Assembly (NCBI GenBank): GCA_046566065.1
Contig: JBKHXK010000002.1
Coordinates: 62,001 to 126,000 of the forward strand
Direction of reading: 5' to 3'
From: MB1-2 sp046566065
Lineage (GTDB): Bacteria; Actinomycetota; CADDZG01; WHSQ01
Length of the DNA: 64,000 bases
Part shown: positions 49,952-59,717 of the stretch, piece by piece
How positions within the stretch are numbered: position 1 is the first letter of the stretch
How the letters are laid out: each line of letters opens with the position of its first letter
Notes under the pieces: model-generated
The model's input: only the letters and a program-made list of their open reading frames with translations
What the model was told of the DNA's origin: nothing
The model's database searches: none
Position numbers and translations under genes: made by a program

Positions 49952-50028
49952 TGGTTGCAGGGGCAGGATTTGAACCTGCGACCTCCGGGTTATGAGCCCG
50001 GCGAGCTACCAGACTGCTCCACCCTGCC
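49952..50028 (-). tRNA. Initiator tRNA-fMet (CAT)
   Basis: 77-nucleotide tRNA, CCA encoded. The T arm (GCAGG TTCAAAT CCTGC) and the anticodon arm (CCGGG CTCATAA CCCGG) with three G-C pairs next to the loop, the A11 of the D arm and the unpaired 1-72 position (G-A) mark it as the initiator, not the elongator, tRNA. It is followed by a terminator. The decayed integrated element lies on its 3' side. Confidence 0.96.
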
Positions 50029-50116
50029 CGGCCATGATAGCGAACGGGTAACCCGGTCGAGACAGAACGCTTCTCGTTGCGGGGCACGGCACGAGAGGCG
50101 CGCTGTGTCGGGGGGG

Positions 50117-52966
50117 CTAGCGCTCGGCTTGCTGGAGCAGCTCGCCCAGTTGCTCGATCAACCTTCCGTAGGTGGCGAAGTCTCCGCGCTCGAGCGCGGC
50201 CTGGGCTCGGTCGTACAGATCCGAGGCCTGCTCGAGGATGCGGGCGAGCTCGCGATCTCCGCCGGGCTCCGCAGGTGGCTCCTCCGCCGGCGGCTCCTCG
50301 CCCTGATCGGGCTCATCCGGCTGGCTGATGTCCGGCTCCTCGTCGAGATCGAACACCTTCGCGAGCGCCGCCTCGAAGGTCTCCTCCATGACCACCTCTT
50401 CGCCGAAGACGACGACCACGCGCTTGAGCTCGGGGATGCCCCCGTTCTCCGCAGTGATGAACAGAGGCCTGACGTAGAGCAAAGAGTCCTTCACCGGCAG
50501 CGTGAGGAGCGAGCCGAACTCCACCCGAGAGCCCTCCTGCTGCAACAGGGTGAGGGTCTGCGAGATCTCTACGTCCTGGTTCACGAGGTTGTCGATCTGC
50601 GTCGGACCCAGCACCGTGACCTGGCGAGGGAACTGCAACAACCGCAGCTCCCCGTAGTTCTCGGGATCGGAGCGCGCCAGCATCAGCGAGATCATGTTGT
50701 TGCGAGCCCGAGGCGTGAACGGCCGCGTCAGCAGGAACTCTTCCTCGGTCTCGTCCGGCAGGCTGATCAATAGATACGTGGGATCCACGTTCTGTGAGGT
50801 CGTGCTCGTAGTGGTCGTGGTCGAAGAACCGGCGTCCGAAGTCGTGGCCGAAGCGCCTCCACCCTGAGGGATCGCCCATTCGTCTTCCTTCGAGTAGAAG
50901 TCGGCGGGGTCCTCCATGTGATAGCTGAGGTAGACCTCGGACTGGATCTTGAAGAGATCCTCCGGATACCTGAAGTGCGCGCGCAGGTCCTCGGATGGTT
51001 CTTCGTCCGTGAACAAGGCAGGGAACGCGTTGCGCCAGGCCTGGATGAGCGGATCCTCCTCGTCGACGATGAAGAAGTCCATCGTCCCGTCGCGTGCATC
51101 GACTACAACCTTCACCGAGTTGCGGATGTAGTTGATCTCGTCGCTCAGCACTGCCCTGTCCGTGCTCTCGATCGACTCCCCTGCGTCGAAGCGCTGCGAG
51201 TAGGGGTACCAGCGGGTCGTGGTGTATCCGTCGAGGATCCAGACCAGGCGGCCGTCGACGACCGCGACGTAGGGGTCATGGTCGAGCGAGAGGAAGGGAG
51301 CTGCCCTCTGAACCCGGTCGCGCACGTCTCTGTAGATCAGGATCTTGGACTCGGGGGTGATGAGGTTCGACAGGACCAGGTTGGGATCGGTCTCCCTCAC
51401 CGCGAACGCGATGCGACGTCCCAAGCCCGAGAGAGGGATGCCTCCGGTGCCGGAGTACTGGCTCCGCTCGACACCGTCCTCGACCGGGTAGTCGATCTCC
51501 TCCTGGTTGGTGTTGACGATCGAGAAATCGAACGGTTCGAAGGCTTCGCCGAAATAGATCGTCGGCTCCTCCGCGGCCAGGGACTCGGCCCCCTCGGTGA
51601 CCGTTCCGGGAACGTCCTTCACGAGGAAGCTCGGCTGTCCCGCAGAGGTGCGCTCGTTCGTGAGGCTGGCCACAAGGCCATAGCCGTGCGTGTACTGCAG
51701 GTGCAGGTTCGCCCAGTTGCGCGAGGTCTCGGGCAGGTCCTCGAGAGAGAGCTCGCGAGCCGACAACAACACCTGGCGCGTCCGACCGTCGACCTCGTAG
51801 CGGTCGATATCGACATCTGGGAACTCATAGTACGGACGGATGGCCTGCAGCTGCTGGTACGCCTTCTGCAGGACACCCGGATCCCACACCCGCACGTTCT
51901 CGAGGATGTCCTTGCTGTCGGCGAGCTCCTCGGCCGTCAGGTCACTGGAGGCCGGGAAGGTCTGCGTGGTGACGTCGTCGAGGCCGAACGCCGTCCGCGT
52001 CGCCTCGAGGTTCCTCTCGATGTAGCGCGCCTCTCGCTGTTGCTCCTGCGGCTCCACGGAGAAGCGCTGCACCCAGCCGGGCCAGACGGCGCCGGCTAGG
52101 AACGCCACCGCTATCCAGATCGCCACGGCGGCGAGAGGGAGGGACACCCGTCGGAACCTGATGTTCACGAGGAAGAGAAGCGCCGACACGATCGAGATGA
52201 TCGTGAGCAGATAAAGCGCGGGCAGCTGCGCGTTCACGTCCGTGTAACTGGCTCCATCGACGACCCCGCGGGGCGAGAAGTTCAGATGGAAGGTTCCGAG
52301 GTAGTAGCGCCCCGCCTTCACCAGAGCCAGGAAGCCGAGAAGCACCGACAGGTGCGCGAGCGCCCCGGCCCCCATCATCTGCAGGCCCCTCTGTGGGCGT
52401 ATGGCTCCGTAGAGGTAATAGGCGGCTGCCGACAGGAAGAGGGCGGTGATGATCGCGCCCCACAGGTGGTCGAGCACGAGGTCGTAGAGGGGAAGCTCGA
52501 ACGTGTAGAAGGACACGTCCTTGCCGAACTGCGGATCGGTCACCCCGAAGCTCTCTCGGTTCATGAACAGCAGCACGGTGTCCCACGAGGTGCTGATCAC
52601 CAGTCCGGTGAAGAAGCCGATGACCCCGGCGGCCGCCAGGCGTACCCAGCGCAGGTAGGGGGTGATCATGTCCCGGTACTGCGCAACGGGGTCGCGACTG
52701 GACAGCCCCGCAAGGGAGTAGGTCGGCGCCGAGCGACTGGCGATCCACAGGTTCAGCCACACGAAGGCTGCTACGAGAAGTCCGCCGATCACCCCTACCG
52801 CGAATTGCGTCTTGAGCGTCGTCCAGAGAACCGACTGGATGCCCACCTCTTTGAACCAGAGAACGTCTGTGTAGAAGTAGGCGATGAAGTTGGAGCCGAG
52901 GAGGAGCGCCAGCACCAAGGCGACGACGACGCCCCTGCGGCTTCTTCTTCTCTGCGCGGTGGCCAT
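50117..52966 (-). CDS. UPF0182 family large membrane protein
   Basis: A 949-residue protein with seven or so N-terminal transmembrane segments (residues 1-310: VVVALVLALLLGSNFIAYFYTDVLW etc.) and a long extracytoplasmic part with LHYTHGYG-like HLQYTHGYGLVAS, IYFGEAFEPFDFSIVNTNQEEIDYP and TGGIPLSGLGRRIAFAVRETDPN. The C-terminal 60 residues are Glu/Pro-rich, and an acidic linker QPDEPDQGEEPPAEEPPAE precedes a helix. UPF0182 is found almost only in Actinobacteria and related lineages. Its function is unknown. Confidence 0.95.
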   Translation of the reverse strand: MATAQRRRSRRGVVVALVLALLLGSNFIAYFYTDVLWFKEVGIQSVLWTTLKTQFAVGVIGGLLVAAFVWLNLWIASRSAPTYSLAGLSSRDPVAQYRDMITPYLRWVRLAAAGVIGFFTGLVISTSWDTVLLFMNRESFGVTDPQFGKDVSFYTFELPLYDLVLDHLWGAIITALFLSAAAYYLYGAIRPQRGLQMMGAGALAHLSVLLGFLALVKAGRYYLGTFHLNFSPRGVVDGASYTDVNAQLPALYLLTIISIVSALLFLVNIRFRRVSLPLAAVAIWIAVAFLAGAVWPGWVQRFSVEPQEQQREARYIERNLEATRTAFGLDDVTTQTFPASSDLTAEELADSKDILENVRVWDPGVLQKAYQQLQAIRPYYEFPDVDIDRYEVDGRTRQVLLSARELSLEDLPETSRNWANLHLQYTHGYGLVASLTNERTSAGQPSFLVKDVPGTVTEGAESLAAEEPTIYFGEAFEPFDFSIVNTNQEEIDYPVEDGVERSQYSGTGGIPLSGLGRRIAFAVRETDPNLVLSNLITPESKILIYRDVRDRVQRAAPFLSLDHDPYVAVVDGRLVWILDGYTTTRWYPYSQRFDAGESIESTDRAVLSDEINYIRNSVKVVVDARDGTMDFFIVDEEDPLIQAWRNAFPALFTDEEPSEDLRAHFRYPEDLFKIQSEVYLSYHMEDPADFYSKEDEWAIPQGGGASATTSDAGSSTTTTTSTTSQNVDPTYLLISLPDETEEEFLLTRPFTPRARNNMISLMLARSDPENYGELRLLQFPRQVTVLGPTQIDNLVNQDVEISQTLTLLQQEGSRVEFGSLLTLPVKDSLLYVRPLFITAENGGIPELKRVVVVFGEEVVMEETFEAALAKVFDLDEEPDISQPDEPDQGEEPPAEEPPAEPGGDRELARILEQASDLYDRAQAALERGDFATYGRLIEQLGELLQQAER

Positions 52967-52989
52967 GAACGCAGAGTAATGGCTGGGGG

Positions 52990-53349
52990 TCAGCCGTTAG
53001 TCGCCAGTCGCTCCTTGATCAGACGCACCAGATCGTCGGGACTGAAGGGCTTTCCCACGAACTTGGCCCCCGGCCACTCCTCGGGAGCGCCCCTCGCCAT
53101 CCCGGTCAGGACGAAGACAGGGATGTCCTTCGTGGCGACGTCTGCGCGCAATGCATGAAGGACCTGCTTGCCGTCGAGCTTCGGCATGATCTGGTCCAAC
53201 AGGATCACGTCGGGTAGCTCTGCCTGAGCGATCTTCAGAGCCTGCTCGCCGTCCTCGGCAAGGAACACCTCGAACCCTTCGTCTTCGAGCACGAACTCGA
53301 TCGTCATGCGTACGGAGGCGTCGTCCTCCGCGACCAGGACCCTGATCAT
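52990..53349 (-). CDS. Stand-alone receiver domain
   Basis: A 119-residue receiver: MIRVLVAEDDASVR with acidic pair, VILLDQIMPKLDGKQVL with phosphoryl Asp, VFVLTGMARG with Thr, and FVGKPFSPDDL with conserved Lys-Pro. No output domain. The ATG overlaps the FecR gene stop (ATGA) and it is likely phosphorylated by the large kinase encoded next but one. Confidence 0.9.
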   Translation of the reverse strand: MIRVLVAEDDASVRMTIEFVLEDEGFEVFLAEDGEQALKIAQAELPDVILLDQIMPKLDGKQVLHALRADVATKDIPVFVLTGMARGAPEEWPGAKFVGKPFSPDDLVRLIKERLATNG

Positions 53350-54584
53350 CAGTCGAGGCCGTCTAGCAGGGAACCCGACTTGTCGCCCTGTTCCTCGCTC
53401 GACGGTGACGGGGAGGGAGACGGTCTCTGTCCGAGGATGTCGTTCACCGTGCACTCCGTCGAGTTACTGCACTCGTCGGGTGACTCCTCGGGGGTCGGCT
53501 TCTCGTTGGGCTTATCGTCGCCGCCCCCGTCGTCACCGGAACCCGGGTCGTTACCCCCACCTGTGGTGGTCGGGTCGCTGCCGTCTGTGGAAGCCACCGT
53601 GGTCGAGCCGCCGGTCTCGCTCGCGGCGGCCGCCGCAACCGAGAAGTCGGCAGGCTGTCCGCTTCCGTCTGCGGCGACCACACCGGTGCCGAGGATCAAG
53701 CGCTCCAACTGTGCGACGACGGGCCTCGGCTCGACCTCCATGATCTTGGCCGCGACCCCCCAGCGGGCTCCCTGGTCGTACAGCCGGAAGCCCCATCTGA
53801 AGGCCTTCTCGAGCTCGAGGCTCGCGTTCCTGGCGATCGTGAATCCGATCAGGAGGTCGACGGGCTTGCGCTGCAGGTAGCCACGCATGAACGAAACGTT
53901 CCCACCCCCGATCAATGCTTCGAAATAATCGAGGTTGGGACGCTGCCCGCGCAGTTGGGGCGTTAGGCCACGCGCGAGCACCTCCAACTGTTGCTCGAGA
54001 TCCACGACCTCTCCGAGCACGCGTTGATCCCAGGCATCGCTCTCGTCGAGTCGATAGGGGCGGCCCTGGCTCGGTAGATCGCCCGCCACCATCGTGGCTT
54101 GGAAGAGCGTGTCGAGGCGGAGACGAGGTTGTCCCGGCGCGTCGAGATCGAGGGAGCCCGAGTAGACGCCGGCACGATCCGAACCGAAACCGCGATCGAT
54201 CCGGAAGGTGCCTCCGGCGGTTCGGGCGGTAACGGAGTCCACGACGACCGTGGTCGGTTGCTGTACGGCCAACAGCAGCTGTCCTTCTTCCGCCTCGATC
54301 GAGGTGGCGGAGCGGATCATGATCTTGGTCGAGCCCTGCAGCTCACCGCGTCTCTCGTCAGGACCACCGTCGAGAGCGAACTTGGCGATCGTTCCTTGCT
54401 TCGTCTCGACGACGTCGCCTGGCTCGAGGCCGATCGTGGATTCGACCGGGATCGTCTCCCCGTCGCGGATGACGTTGACGACGCCCTTCAAGACGCTCAG
54501 TTCCATGTCCTTCAGAGCCGATTCGTCCGCGCAGGCGAGGCCCCCGACAAGGGCGCACGCCAGAAAGATCGTGAGCTTCTTCAT
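53349..54584 (-). CDS. FecR-domain lipoprotein
   Basis: A 411-residue predicted lipoprotein with lipobox VGGLAC. The FecR-like domain (about 25-150) has LSVLKGVVNVIRDGETIPVE, LEPGDVVETKQGTIAKFAL, IEAEEGQLLLAVQQPTTVVVDSVTARTAGGTFRI. A helical middle and a Gly/Asp/Ser/Pro-rich C-terminus follow. Typical FecR anti-sigma function is not implied; no ECF sigma factor adjoins. It is coupled with the receiver. Confidence 0.8.
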   Translation of the reverse strand: MKKLTIFLACALVGGLACADESALKDMELSVLKGVVNVIRDGETIPVESTIGLEPGDVVETKQGTIAKFALDGGPDERRGELQGSTKIMIRSATSIEAEEGQLLLAVQQPTTVVVDSVTARTAGGTFRIDRGFGSDRAGVYSGSLDLDAPGQPRLRLDTLFQATMVAGDLPSQGRPYRLDESDAWDQRVLGEVVDLEQQLEVLARGLTPQLRGQRPNLDYFEALIGGGNVSFMRGYLQRKPVDLLIGFTIARNASLELEKAFRWGFRLYDQGARWGVAAKIMEVEPRPVVAQLERLILGTGVVAADGSGQPADFSVAAAAASETGGSTTVASTDGSDPTTTGGGNDPGSGDDGGGDDKPNEKPTPEESPDECSNSTECTVNDILGQRPSPSPSPSSEEQGDKSGSLLDGLD

Positions 54585-54683
54585 AAGCCTCATCTACAGC
54601 TTCGACAGGTCCGTTGTGTCGCTTGAGTCCGTTATATGGCTAGTTTGAACGCCCCAGGTCGCCTGTTGAATAGCCCGAAGGGA

Positions 54684-57554
54684 CTACTTCTCCGAACCCG
54701 CCACGAGCGTGGGTTCCTCAGGCGTCTCCGACCCCTCAGGGGCCTCCGACCCCTCAGGTGCTTCGTCTTCGCCCCCCGACCCCTTGAGGGGCCGCTTGGC
54801 TGCCGGGATGCTGATCGTAAGCGCCGTACCCCGGTCGGGCTCGCTCTCGACACTTACCTCTCCGTCGTGAGCCTCCACGATCCTTTGCACGAAGGCCAAC
54901 CCCAGCCCGAGGCCCCCGAAGGAGCGGGTCTCGGAGCCGTCCAGCTGATGGAAGTCCGAGAAGATCTTGGGCAGATCCTCCGGCGGGATACCGATCCCCT
55001 CGTCGATGAAAGTGACGTCCACGGCCTGACGACGCCTCTCACCGTTTCCGCCGCCCACGCCCTTGGCCCGCAGACGGATCGTCCCGCCGTCGGGGGAGAA
55101 CTTCACGGCGTTGTCCAAGACCTCCTCGAAGGATCGCCTGAGCAAGCGCTCGTCGCCGGACACGCGGGGCAGGATCTTGTCCACTTCCGCTACCACCGAA
55201 TGGTGCGCGGTGCGTGCGTCCCAGTCCTTCGCGAGCGTTTCGATCATCTCGCCTAGATCGATGGGTTTGTTGCGCGGGGCCAGGCGACCGGCCTCCATGG
55301 CGGAGAAGTCGACGAGCAGTTGGATGATGCGCTCGAGCCGGGCGGTCCCCTCGAGGATGCCCCCGACGAACTTCTTGACCTTGTCCGGCGGCACCTCTTT
55401 ACGTCCGAGGATCTCCGCATACCCCTTGATCGGGGTGAGAGGTGTTCGCAGCTCGTGCGAGATGTTCGCGAGGAACTCGGATTTCATCCGCTCCACCTCG
55501 CGCTCGCGCGACATATCGCGGAGAACCGCGACCCCACCTGCGACGTCACCCTCCTCGGCGGTAAGTGCCGCACTCACGACCGCTACCGGAACCCGGTCCT
55601 TGTTCTTCTTCAGAAGGAAGATGTTGTCGACCATCCCCGAGCCCAGCTCGAAGATCGGCAGAGAGACCTTCTCGCCGTTCGGATCGACGGCCTGCAGCAC
55701 CTGATCCACCGGTTTACCGATCGCATGACGGGCTTTCAGCCCGGTCAGGAGCTCGGCCTCCCGGTTGAAGGCCAGGACCTTGTGCTCGGCGTCGGTAGCT
55801 ACCAGTCCGTCGGCCATGGATTGGATGATCGTTTCGATGCGAGCTCTCAGACGGTGCTCCTCGCGCGCCGCGCTCCGGAGATCGTTGGTCATCTTCATCA
55901 GCGAAGTGGTCATCTCGTTGAACGTCTCACCGAGACGGCCGACCTCGTCGTCACCAGAGATGGGCGCCTGAGCGCTCAGGTCTCCCTCTCGCACGGCGCT
56001 GGCGGTCGCGGTCAGCGTCTGGATCGGGCGAGTGATCCGGCGGCCGGAGAAGTACGCGAGCACCAAGGCGATGCCTCCGACCACCATCGCGACGAGGAAC
56101 AGGATCCGCGTGAGGGCCTCACGAGTATCGACGATGCTGCTGGCAGCCGAGGACAACATGACCGTGGCTACCTCCGAGCCGCTGCCGCCGTGCAGCGTGG
56201 CGTAAGCGGTGAAGAACGAGCGCCTGCCCAGCGCATGACGTTGCGAGGCAGGCGTGCCCAGCGCGGATATCTGCGTCTGGATGTCGCCGGGCACCGATAC
56301 CTCTTTCCAGAGATAGCGCGGCAGCATCGACGCCACGACCTCTTCGTCGACCACGAGGGTGGCGGTAGCGGCCAGCCGGTCGGAGATCTCCTCCAGATCC
56401 AGATGGTTGATGAAGCGCCCGGCCACCACGATCCCGGTGGTGCGGCTGGGCTGCGCGAGGTCTGCCACCCGGCTCGCGGCAACGTTGGCGATCACGTCCT
56501 TGCCGATCCGCGAGGGGACCCCGGCCGCAGGAGAACCCTTCACCACCTGCGACACGACCTTCAAGCCGGCGATGTTGAGCTGGTCGATCGGCCGCAGCGA
56601 GCTGCCTCTCTCGTGGAAACCCAACTGGCGGCCGCGGGCGTCGGTGATCATCACGAAGTCGAACTCGAGGAACTCGAGCTCGGTCAGGATCTCTTCCGCC
56701 AGGCCCTCGATATCGTCCCGATCCGCGAGACGGCCTCGGATCGTGTCCAAGCTGGCCGCGAGCTCGACGTCTCCCTTTAGCTCTCTCTGCGCGACGCCCT
56801 CGATCTCGCCGACCACGTTGCCCAGCTGTTGCTCTAGCAAGGTCAGCTTCTCGTCTTCGACGTTGTTCGTCAGCACACCGGTCAGCGCGGTCGAAAGCGC
56901 CAGCACGACCATTACCAGCAGAGCCGCGAAGGACGCCACGAACCGGGTCCGAACGCTCGAGCGCACGGCAGACCAGAGCCAGGCGGCCATCGCCAGGAAC
57001 GCAGCCATCTTCAGCCCGTGCGCCACGTAGGCGTAGCCCGACACCTCTCTGGTGCCGAAATCGGCCTCGGGGTCGAAGGAGGTGAAGACCTCGCTGATCG
57101 CGAGCAGGAAGGCCCCGGCGGCCAGGCGCCGGTAGGCGCGCGGCCCGTTCTTGGCGGAACCGGCAAGCGCGGAGAACGCCACCAGCAGCGCGGCCCCCGC
57201 GGGGGCGAAGAGCAGCGGTTGCTCGATCGACACGGCGGCGCCGACCGAGGCCCCCGCCCTCATCCCACCGGAGACGCCGACGAACACGAAGGCGAGAGCG
57301 ACCGCTCGAGCGGCCACCAGCTCGCGACCCCCGTCGGCCGCGAACGAGAGGTCCCCGATCTGGAAGGCCGCCCCGTGCAGCACCTGGACCAGGGCGAAGA
57401 CGAGGAAACCGATGGCAGCGGTGACCCGGTTGGCGACCTCGCCGGGGACCAGCGAGCGGCGCGTCAAGGCCAGGATCGCTCCCCCGGCGGCCACGAGGAA
57501 GCCGAGGAATTCGATCGTGAAATGCAGCGGAACCGCCATGAAGCTCTCGAACAT
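54684..57554 (-). CDS. Large membrane sensor histidine kinase
   Basis: A 956-residue sensor kinase (possibly starting at GTG 57581). N-terminal seven-to-eight-helix membrane region (1-220), then a periplasmic sensor flanked by helices, HAMP (GRRITRPIQTLTATASAVREGDLS), PAS with ARIETIIQSMADGLVATDAEHKVLAFNREAELLTG, HisKA (FLANISHELRTPLTPIKGYAEIL) with the phospho-His, and HATPase (VLDNAVKFSPDGG, FIDEGIGIP, GGLGLGLAFVQRIVEAHDG). Domain order is classical. Likely partner is the single receiver at 52990. The 5' end abuts the YlbL-type gene. Confidence 0.93.
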   Translation of the reverse strand: MFESFMAVPLHFTIEFLGFLVAAGGAILALTRRSLVPGEVANRVTAAIGFLVFALVQVLHGAAFQIGDLSFAADGGRELVAARAVALAFVFVGVSGGMRAGASVGAAVSIEQPLLFAPAGAALLVAFSALAGSAKNGPRAYRRLAAGAFLLAISEVFTSFDPEADFGTREVSGYAYVAHGLKMAAFLAMAAWLWSAVRSSVRTRFVASFAALLVMVVLALSTALTGVLTNNVEDEKLTLLEQQLGNVVGEIEGVAQRELKGDVELAASLDTIRGRLADRDDIEGLAEEILTELEFLEFDFVMITDARGRQLGFHERGSSLRPIDQLNIAGLKVVSQVVKGSPAAGVPSRIGKDVIANVAASRVADLAQPSRTTGIVVAGRFINHLDLEEISDRLAATATLVVDEEVVASMLPRYLWKEVSVPGDIQTQISALGTPASQRHALGRRSFFTAYATLHGGSGSEVATVMLSSAASSIVDTREALTRILFLVAMVVGGIALVLAYFSGRRITRPIQTLTATASAVREGDLSAQAPISGDDEVGRLGETFNEMTTSLMKMTNDLRSAAREEHRLRARIETIIQSMADGLVATDAEHKVLAFNREAELLTGLKARHAIGKPVDQVLQAVDPNGEKVSLPIFELGSGMVDNIFLLKKNKDRVPVAVVSAALTAEEGDVAGGVAVLRDMSREREVERMKSEFLANISHELRTPLTPIKGYAEILGRKEVPPDKVKKFVGGILEGTARLERIIQLLVDFSAMEAGRLAPRNKPIDLGEMIETLAKDWDARTAHHSVVAEVDKILPRVSGDERLLRRSFEEVLDNAVKFSPDGGTIRLRAKGVGGGNGERRRQAVDVTFIDEGIGIPPEDLPKIFSDFHQLDGSETRSFGGLGLGLAFVQRIVEAHDGEVSVESEPDRGTALTISIPAAKRPLKGSGGEDEAPEGSEAPEGSETPEEPTLVAGSEK

Positions 57555-57612
57555 CGCAGGCACAAGTGTCCCACGCCTCACATACGCAGCGCAGTCGTTC
57601 CGCTTCTCGCTG

Positions 57613-58668
57613 CTACTCCTGCGGGAGGCCCTCCAGATAGCTGACGGCCTGGTCGAAGTTCGAGATCGTGACGATCTCGATGTTGTCGGCGACGCTCTTC
57701 GCCGCGGCGGCGTTGGCTGAAGGGCTCAGGAAGACCGTGGCGCCGGCTTCCTCTGCACCTGCGACCTTCTGCTCGATGCCGCCGATGGGCCCCACCCCTC
57801 CGTCGCACCCGATCGTGCCGGTCCCCGCCACCGTTCGTCCCGCGGTGAGGTCGTCGGGGGTGAGCTGGTCGTAGAGGGCGAGCGTCATCATCAGACCGCC
57901 CGAGGGACCGCCGATCTTGCCGGTATCGATAGAGATGTCGAGGCCCGACTCGAACCGCTTGTTGACGTCTTCCATGAAGACGCCGATGATTCCGGCCTGC
58001 TGATCCCTGGGATCCGGAGCGATCTCGAGCTCGAACCTGCGCACCCCGCCGTCGCGACGCACCTCGATCTCGATCGTGTCGCCGACCTCGAACCGGTCGA
58101 TCGCACGCCCGACATCGCAGGTCGTGTCGACCGCTTCGCCGTCGACCGACACGATGACGTCGTCTACCTGCAGGACTCCGTCGGCGGGGGTGTCATCGAT
58201 CGTATCGACCACTTTGGCCCCGTCGCCGGTCGGCTCGGCGAAGCCGAGTGCGGTGAGCGCCACCTCTTCCGCCGCTTCCTTGCTTAGTCGCATCTCGTTC
58301 TTCTGCTCCTCGATCAACTCGTCGAGGGATCTCCCGCCGGTGACGTCTTCCTTCGCGACGATCGCGGTCGAGTCATCGAAGCCCGCCTGGACCATCTCCC
58401 AGAAGGTCACCTGCGGGTCGACGCTCACGGTGGTCAGCAGCAACCTGCCCTCGGACGAATAGGTGCGCTCGTCGCCGACCTCGACCAGTCGCTCGACGTC
58501 GCGGACCGGGCCGGGCAGATATGCGTAGAACATCGGTAACGGCACGAGGAAAGCGGCGGCCACGAGGGCAACGATCAAGATGGCCCCGATCAGGATCTTC
58601 ACGAGGGGTGACCCCTTGACGGGTTTAACCCCGGGGGGCTCGCTCTGCCCCCATCCCGGCTCCAGCAT
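57613..58668 (-). CDS. PDZ and Lon-type (S16) protease, YlbL family
   Basis: A 351-residue membrane-anchored protease: one transmembrane helix (about 24-50), an intermediate region, PDZ (about 150-220, VDTIDDTPADGVLQVDDVIVSVDGEAV) and S16 domain with catalytic S256 in GGPSGGL and K301 in EQKVAGA. YlbL acts on membrane or secreted regulators in Bacillus; its actinobacterial substrates are unknown. Confidence 0.93.
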   Translation of the reverse strand: MLEPGWGQSEPPGVKPVKGSPLVKILIGAILIVALVAAAFLVPLPMFYAYLPGPVRDVERLVEVGDERTYSSEGRLLLTTVSVDPQVTFWEMVQAGFDDSTAIVAKEDVTGGRSLDELIEEQKNEMRLSKEAAEEVALTALGFAEPTGDGAKVVDTIDDTPADGVLQVDDVIVSVDGEAVDTTCDVGRAIDRFEVGDTIEIEVRRDGGVRRFELEIAPDPRDQQAGIIGVFMEDVNKRFESGLDISIDTGKIGGPSGGLMMTLALYDQLTPDDLTAGRTVAGTGTIGCDGGVGPIGGIEQKVAGAEEAGATVFLSPSANAAAAKSVADNIEIVTISNFDQAVSYLEGLPQE

Positions 58669-58693
58669 CAGTGAACCTTAGGGGCCGTGCCGG

Positions 58694-59698
58694 CTAGCGG
58701 TCGACGCCGATGAAGATCGATTTCAGGTCGTCGAAGGCCTCGAGGCACTTGCCGGCTCCCATCACGACTGCTTCCAGAGGCTGAGGCGTCACGTGGACGG
58801 GCACCTCTGCCTGTTGTGAGAGCAACATGTCCAGCCCGGCCAGCATCCCTCCTCCACCGGTAAGGGTGATGCCGTGGTTCAGGACGTCCTGCACGAGGTC
58901 GGGAGGCGAACTGCCGATGCACTCGATCACGGCGGTGACGATCGCTCGCACCGGCTCGGTGATCGCTTCCCGGATCTCTTCCGAGGTGATCAGGATGTGC
59001 TTGGGGAGGCCGGTGGCGAGGTCGCGGCCCCTCAACTCGGCCTTCTGCTCCTGCGCCATGGGGAAGGCGGATCCGATCGCGATCTTGATGCGCTCCGCGG
59101 TTCGCTCGCCGATCGCGATCGTGTACTCGCGGCGCACGTAGTTCTGGATCGCAGCGTCGAGGTCGAAGCCGCCGACCCGCACCGCCGTGTTCGTGACGAT
59201 GCCTCCAAGGGAGATGAGCGCGACCTCGCTGGTGCCCCCGCCGACATCGACCACGAGGTTCCCTACGGGCTCGTGGATCGGAAGGCCCGCCCCGATCGCG
59301 GCTGCGAGCGGTTCCTCGATCAGATGACACGAGCGCGCGCCAGCCGAGAGCGTCGCTTCTTCGACCGCGCGTCGTTCCACTTCCGTTAGCGCACTGGCGA
59401 CGCAGACCAGGACCTTGGGACGCGAGAACCTCGTTACGCCGGAGCGCTGGAGGATCAGTCGGATCAGTTTCTCGGTGACGTCGAAGTCGGAGATGGCACC
59501 CGAGCGGAGAGGACGAACGGCCACGATGTAACCGGGGGTCCGTCCGATCATGTGCCACGCCTGCTCGCCCATCGCGAGCACCGACCCGGTCTCCTTGTTG
59601 AGCGCGAGCACGGTCGGCTCTGAGAACAGGATTCCCTTCTGACGCTGATAGACGAGGGTGTTAGCGGTTCCTAGATCTATCGCGATGTCGCGCGCCAT
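58694..59698 (-). CDS. mreB: Rod shape-determining protein MreB
   Basis: A 334-residue bacterial actin. Phosphate-1 DIAIDLGTANTLVY, phosphate-2 NLVVDVGGGTSEVALISLGG and adenosine loop GITLTGGGGMLAGLD are intact. It positions lateral wall synthesis in rods. mreC/mreD are not adjacent in this window; on the upstream side only a small basic membrane protein follows. Confidence 0.97.
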   Translation of the reverse strand: MARDIAIDLGTANTLVYQRQKGILFSEPTVLALNKETGSVLAMGEQAWHMIGRTPGYIVAVRPLRSGAISDFDVTEKLIRLILQRSGVTRFSRPKVLVCVASALTEVERRAVEEATLSAGARSCHLIEEPLAAAIGAGLPIHEPVGNLVVDVGGGTSEVALISLGGIVTNTAVRVGGFDLDAAIQNYVRREYTIAIGERTAERIKIAIGSAFPMAQEQKAELRGRDLATGLPKHILITSEEIREAITEPVRAIVTAVIECIGSSPPDLVQDVLNHGITLTGGGGMLAGLDMLLSQQAEVPVHVTPQPLEAVVMGAGKCLEAFDDLKSIFIGVDR

Positions 59699-59717
59699 CT
59701 ACTGCGCCACGACCGGT

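Noticed and set aside
49927..50028. Second copy of the tRNA 3' end as an attR site
   Set aside because: No repeat of the tRNA 3' sequence was found between 48570 and 49900, so no attachment-site pair is claimed.
53349..54584. FecR as part of an ECF sigma/FecA signalling system
   Set aside because: No ECF sigma factor or TonB receptor nearby, and the phylum lacks the usual outer membrane.
55320..56780. 486-codon plus-strand open frame opposite the large kinase
   Set aside because: Antisense shadow of HAMP/PAS/HisKA coding sequence.
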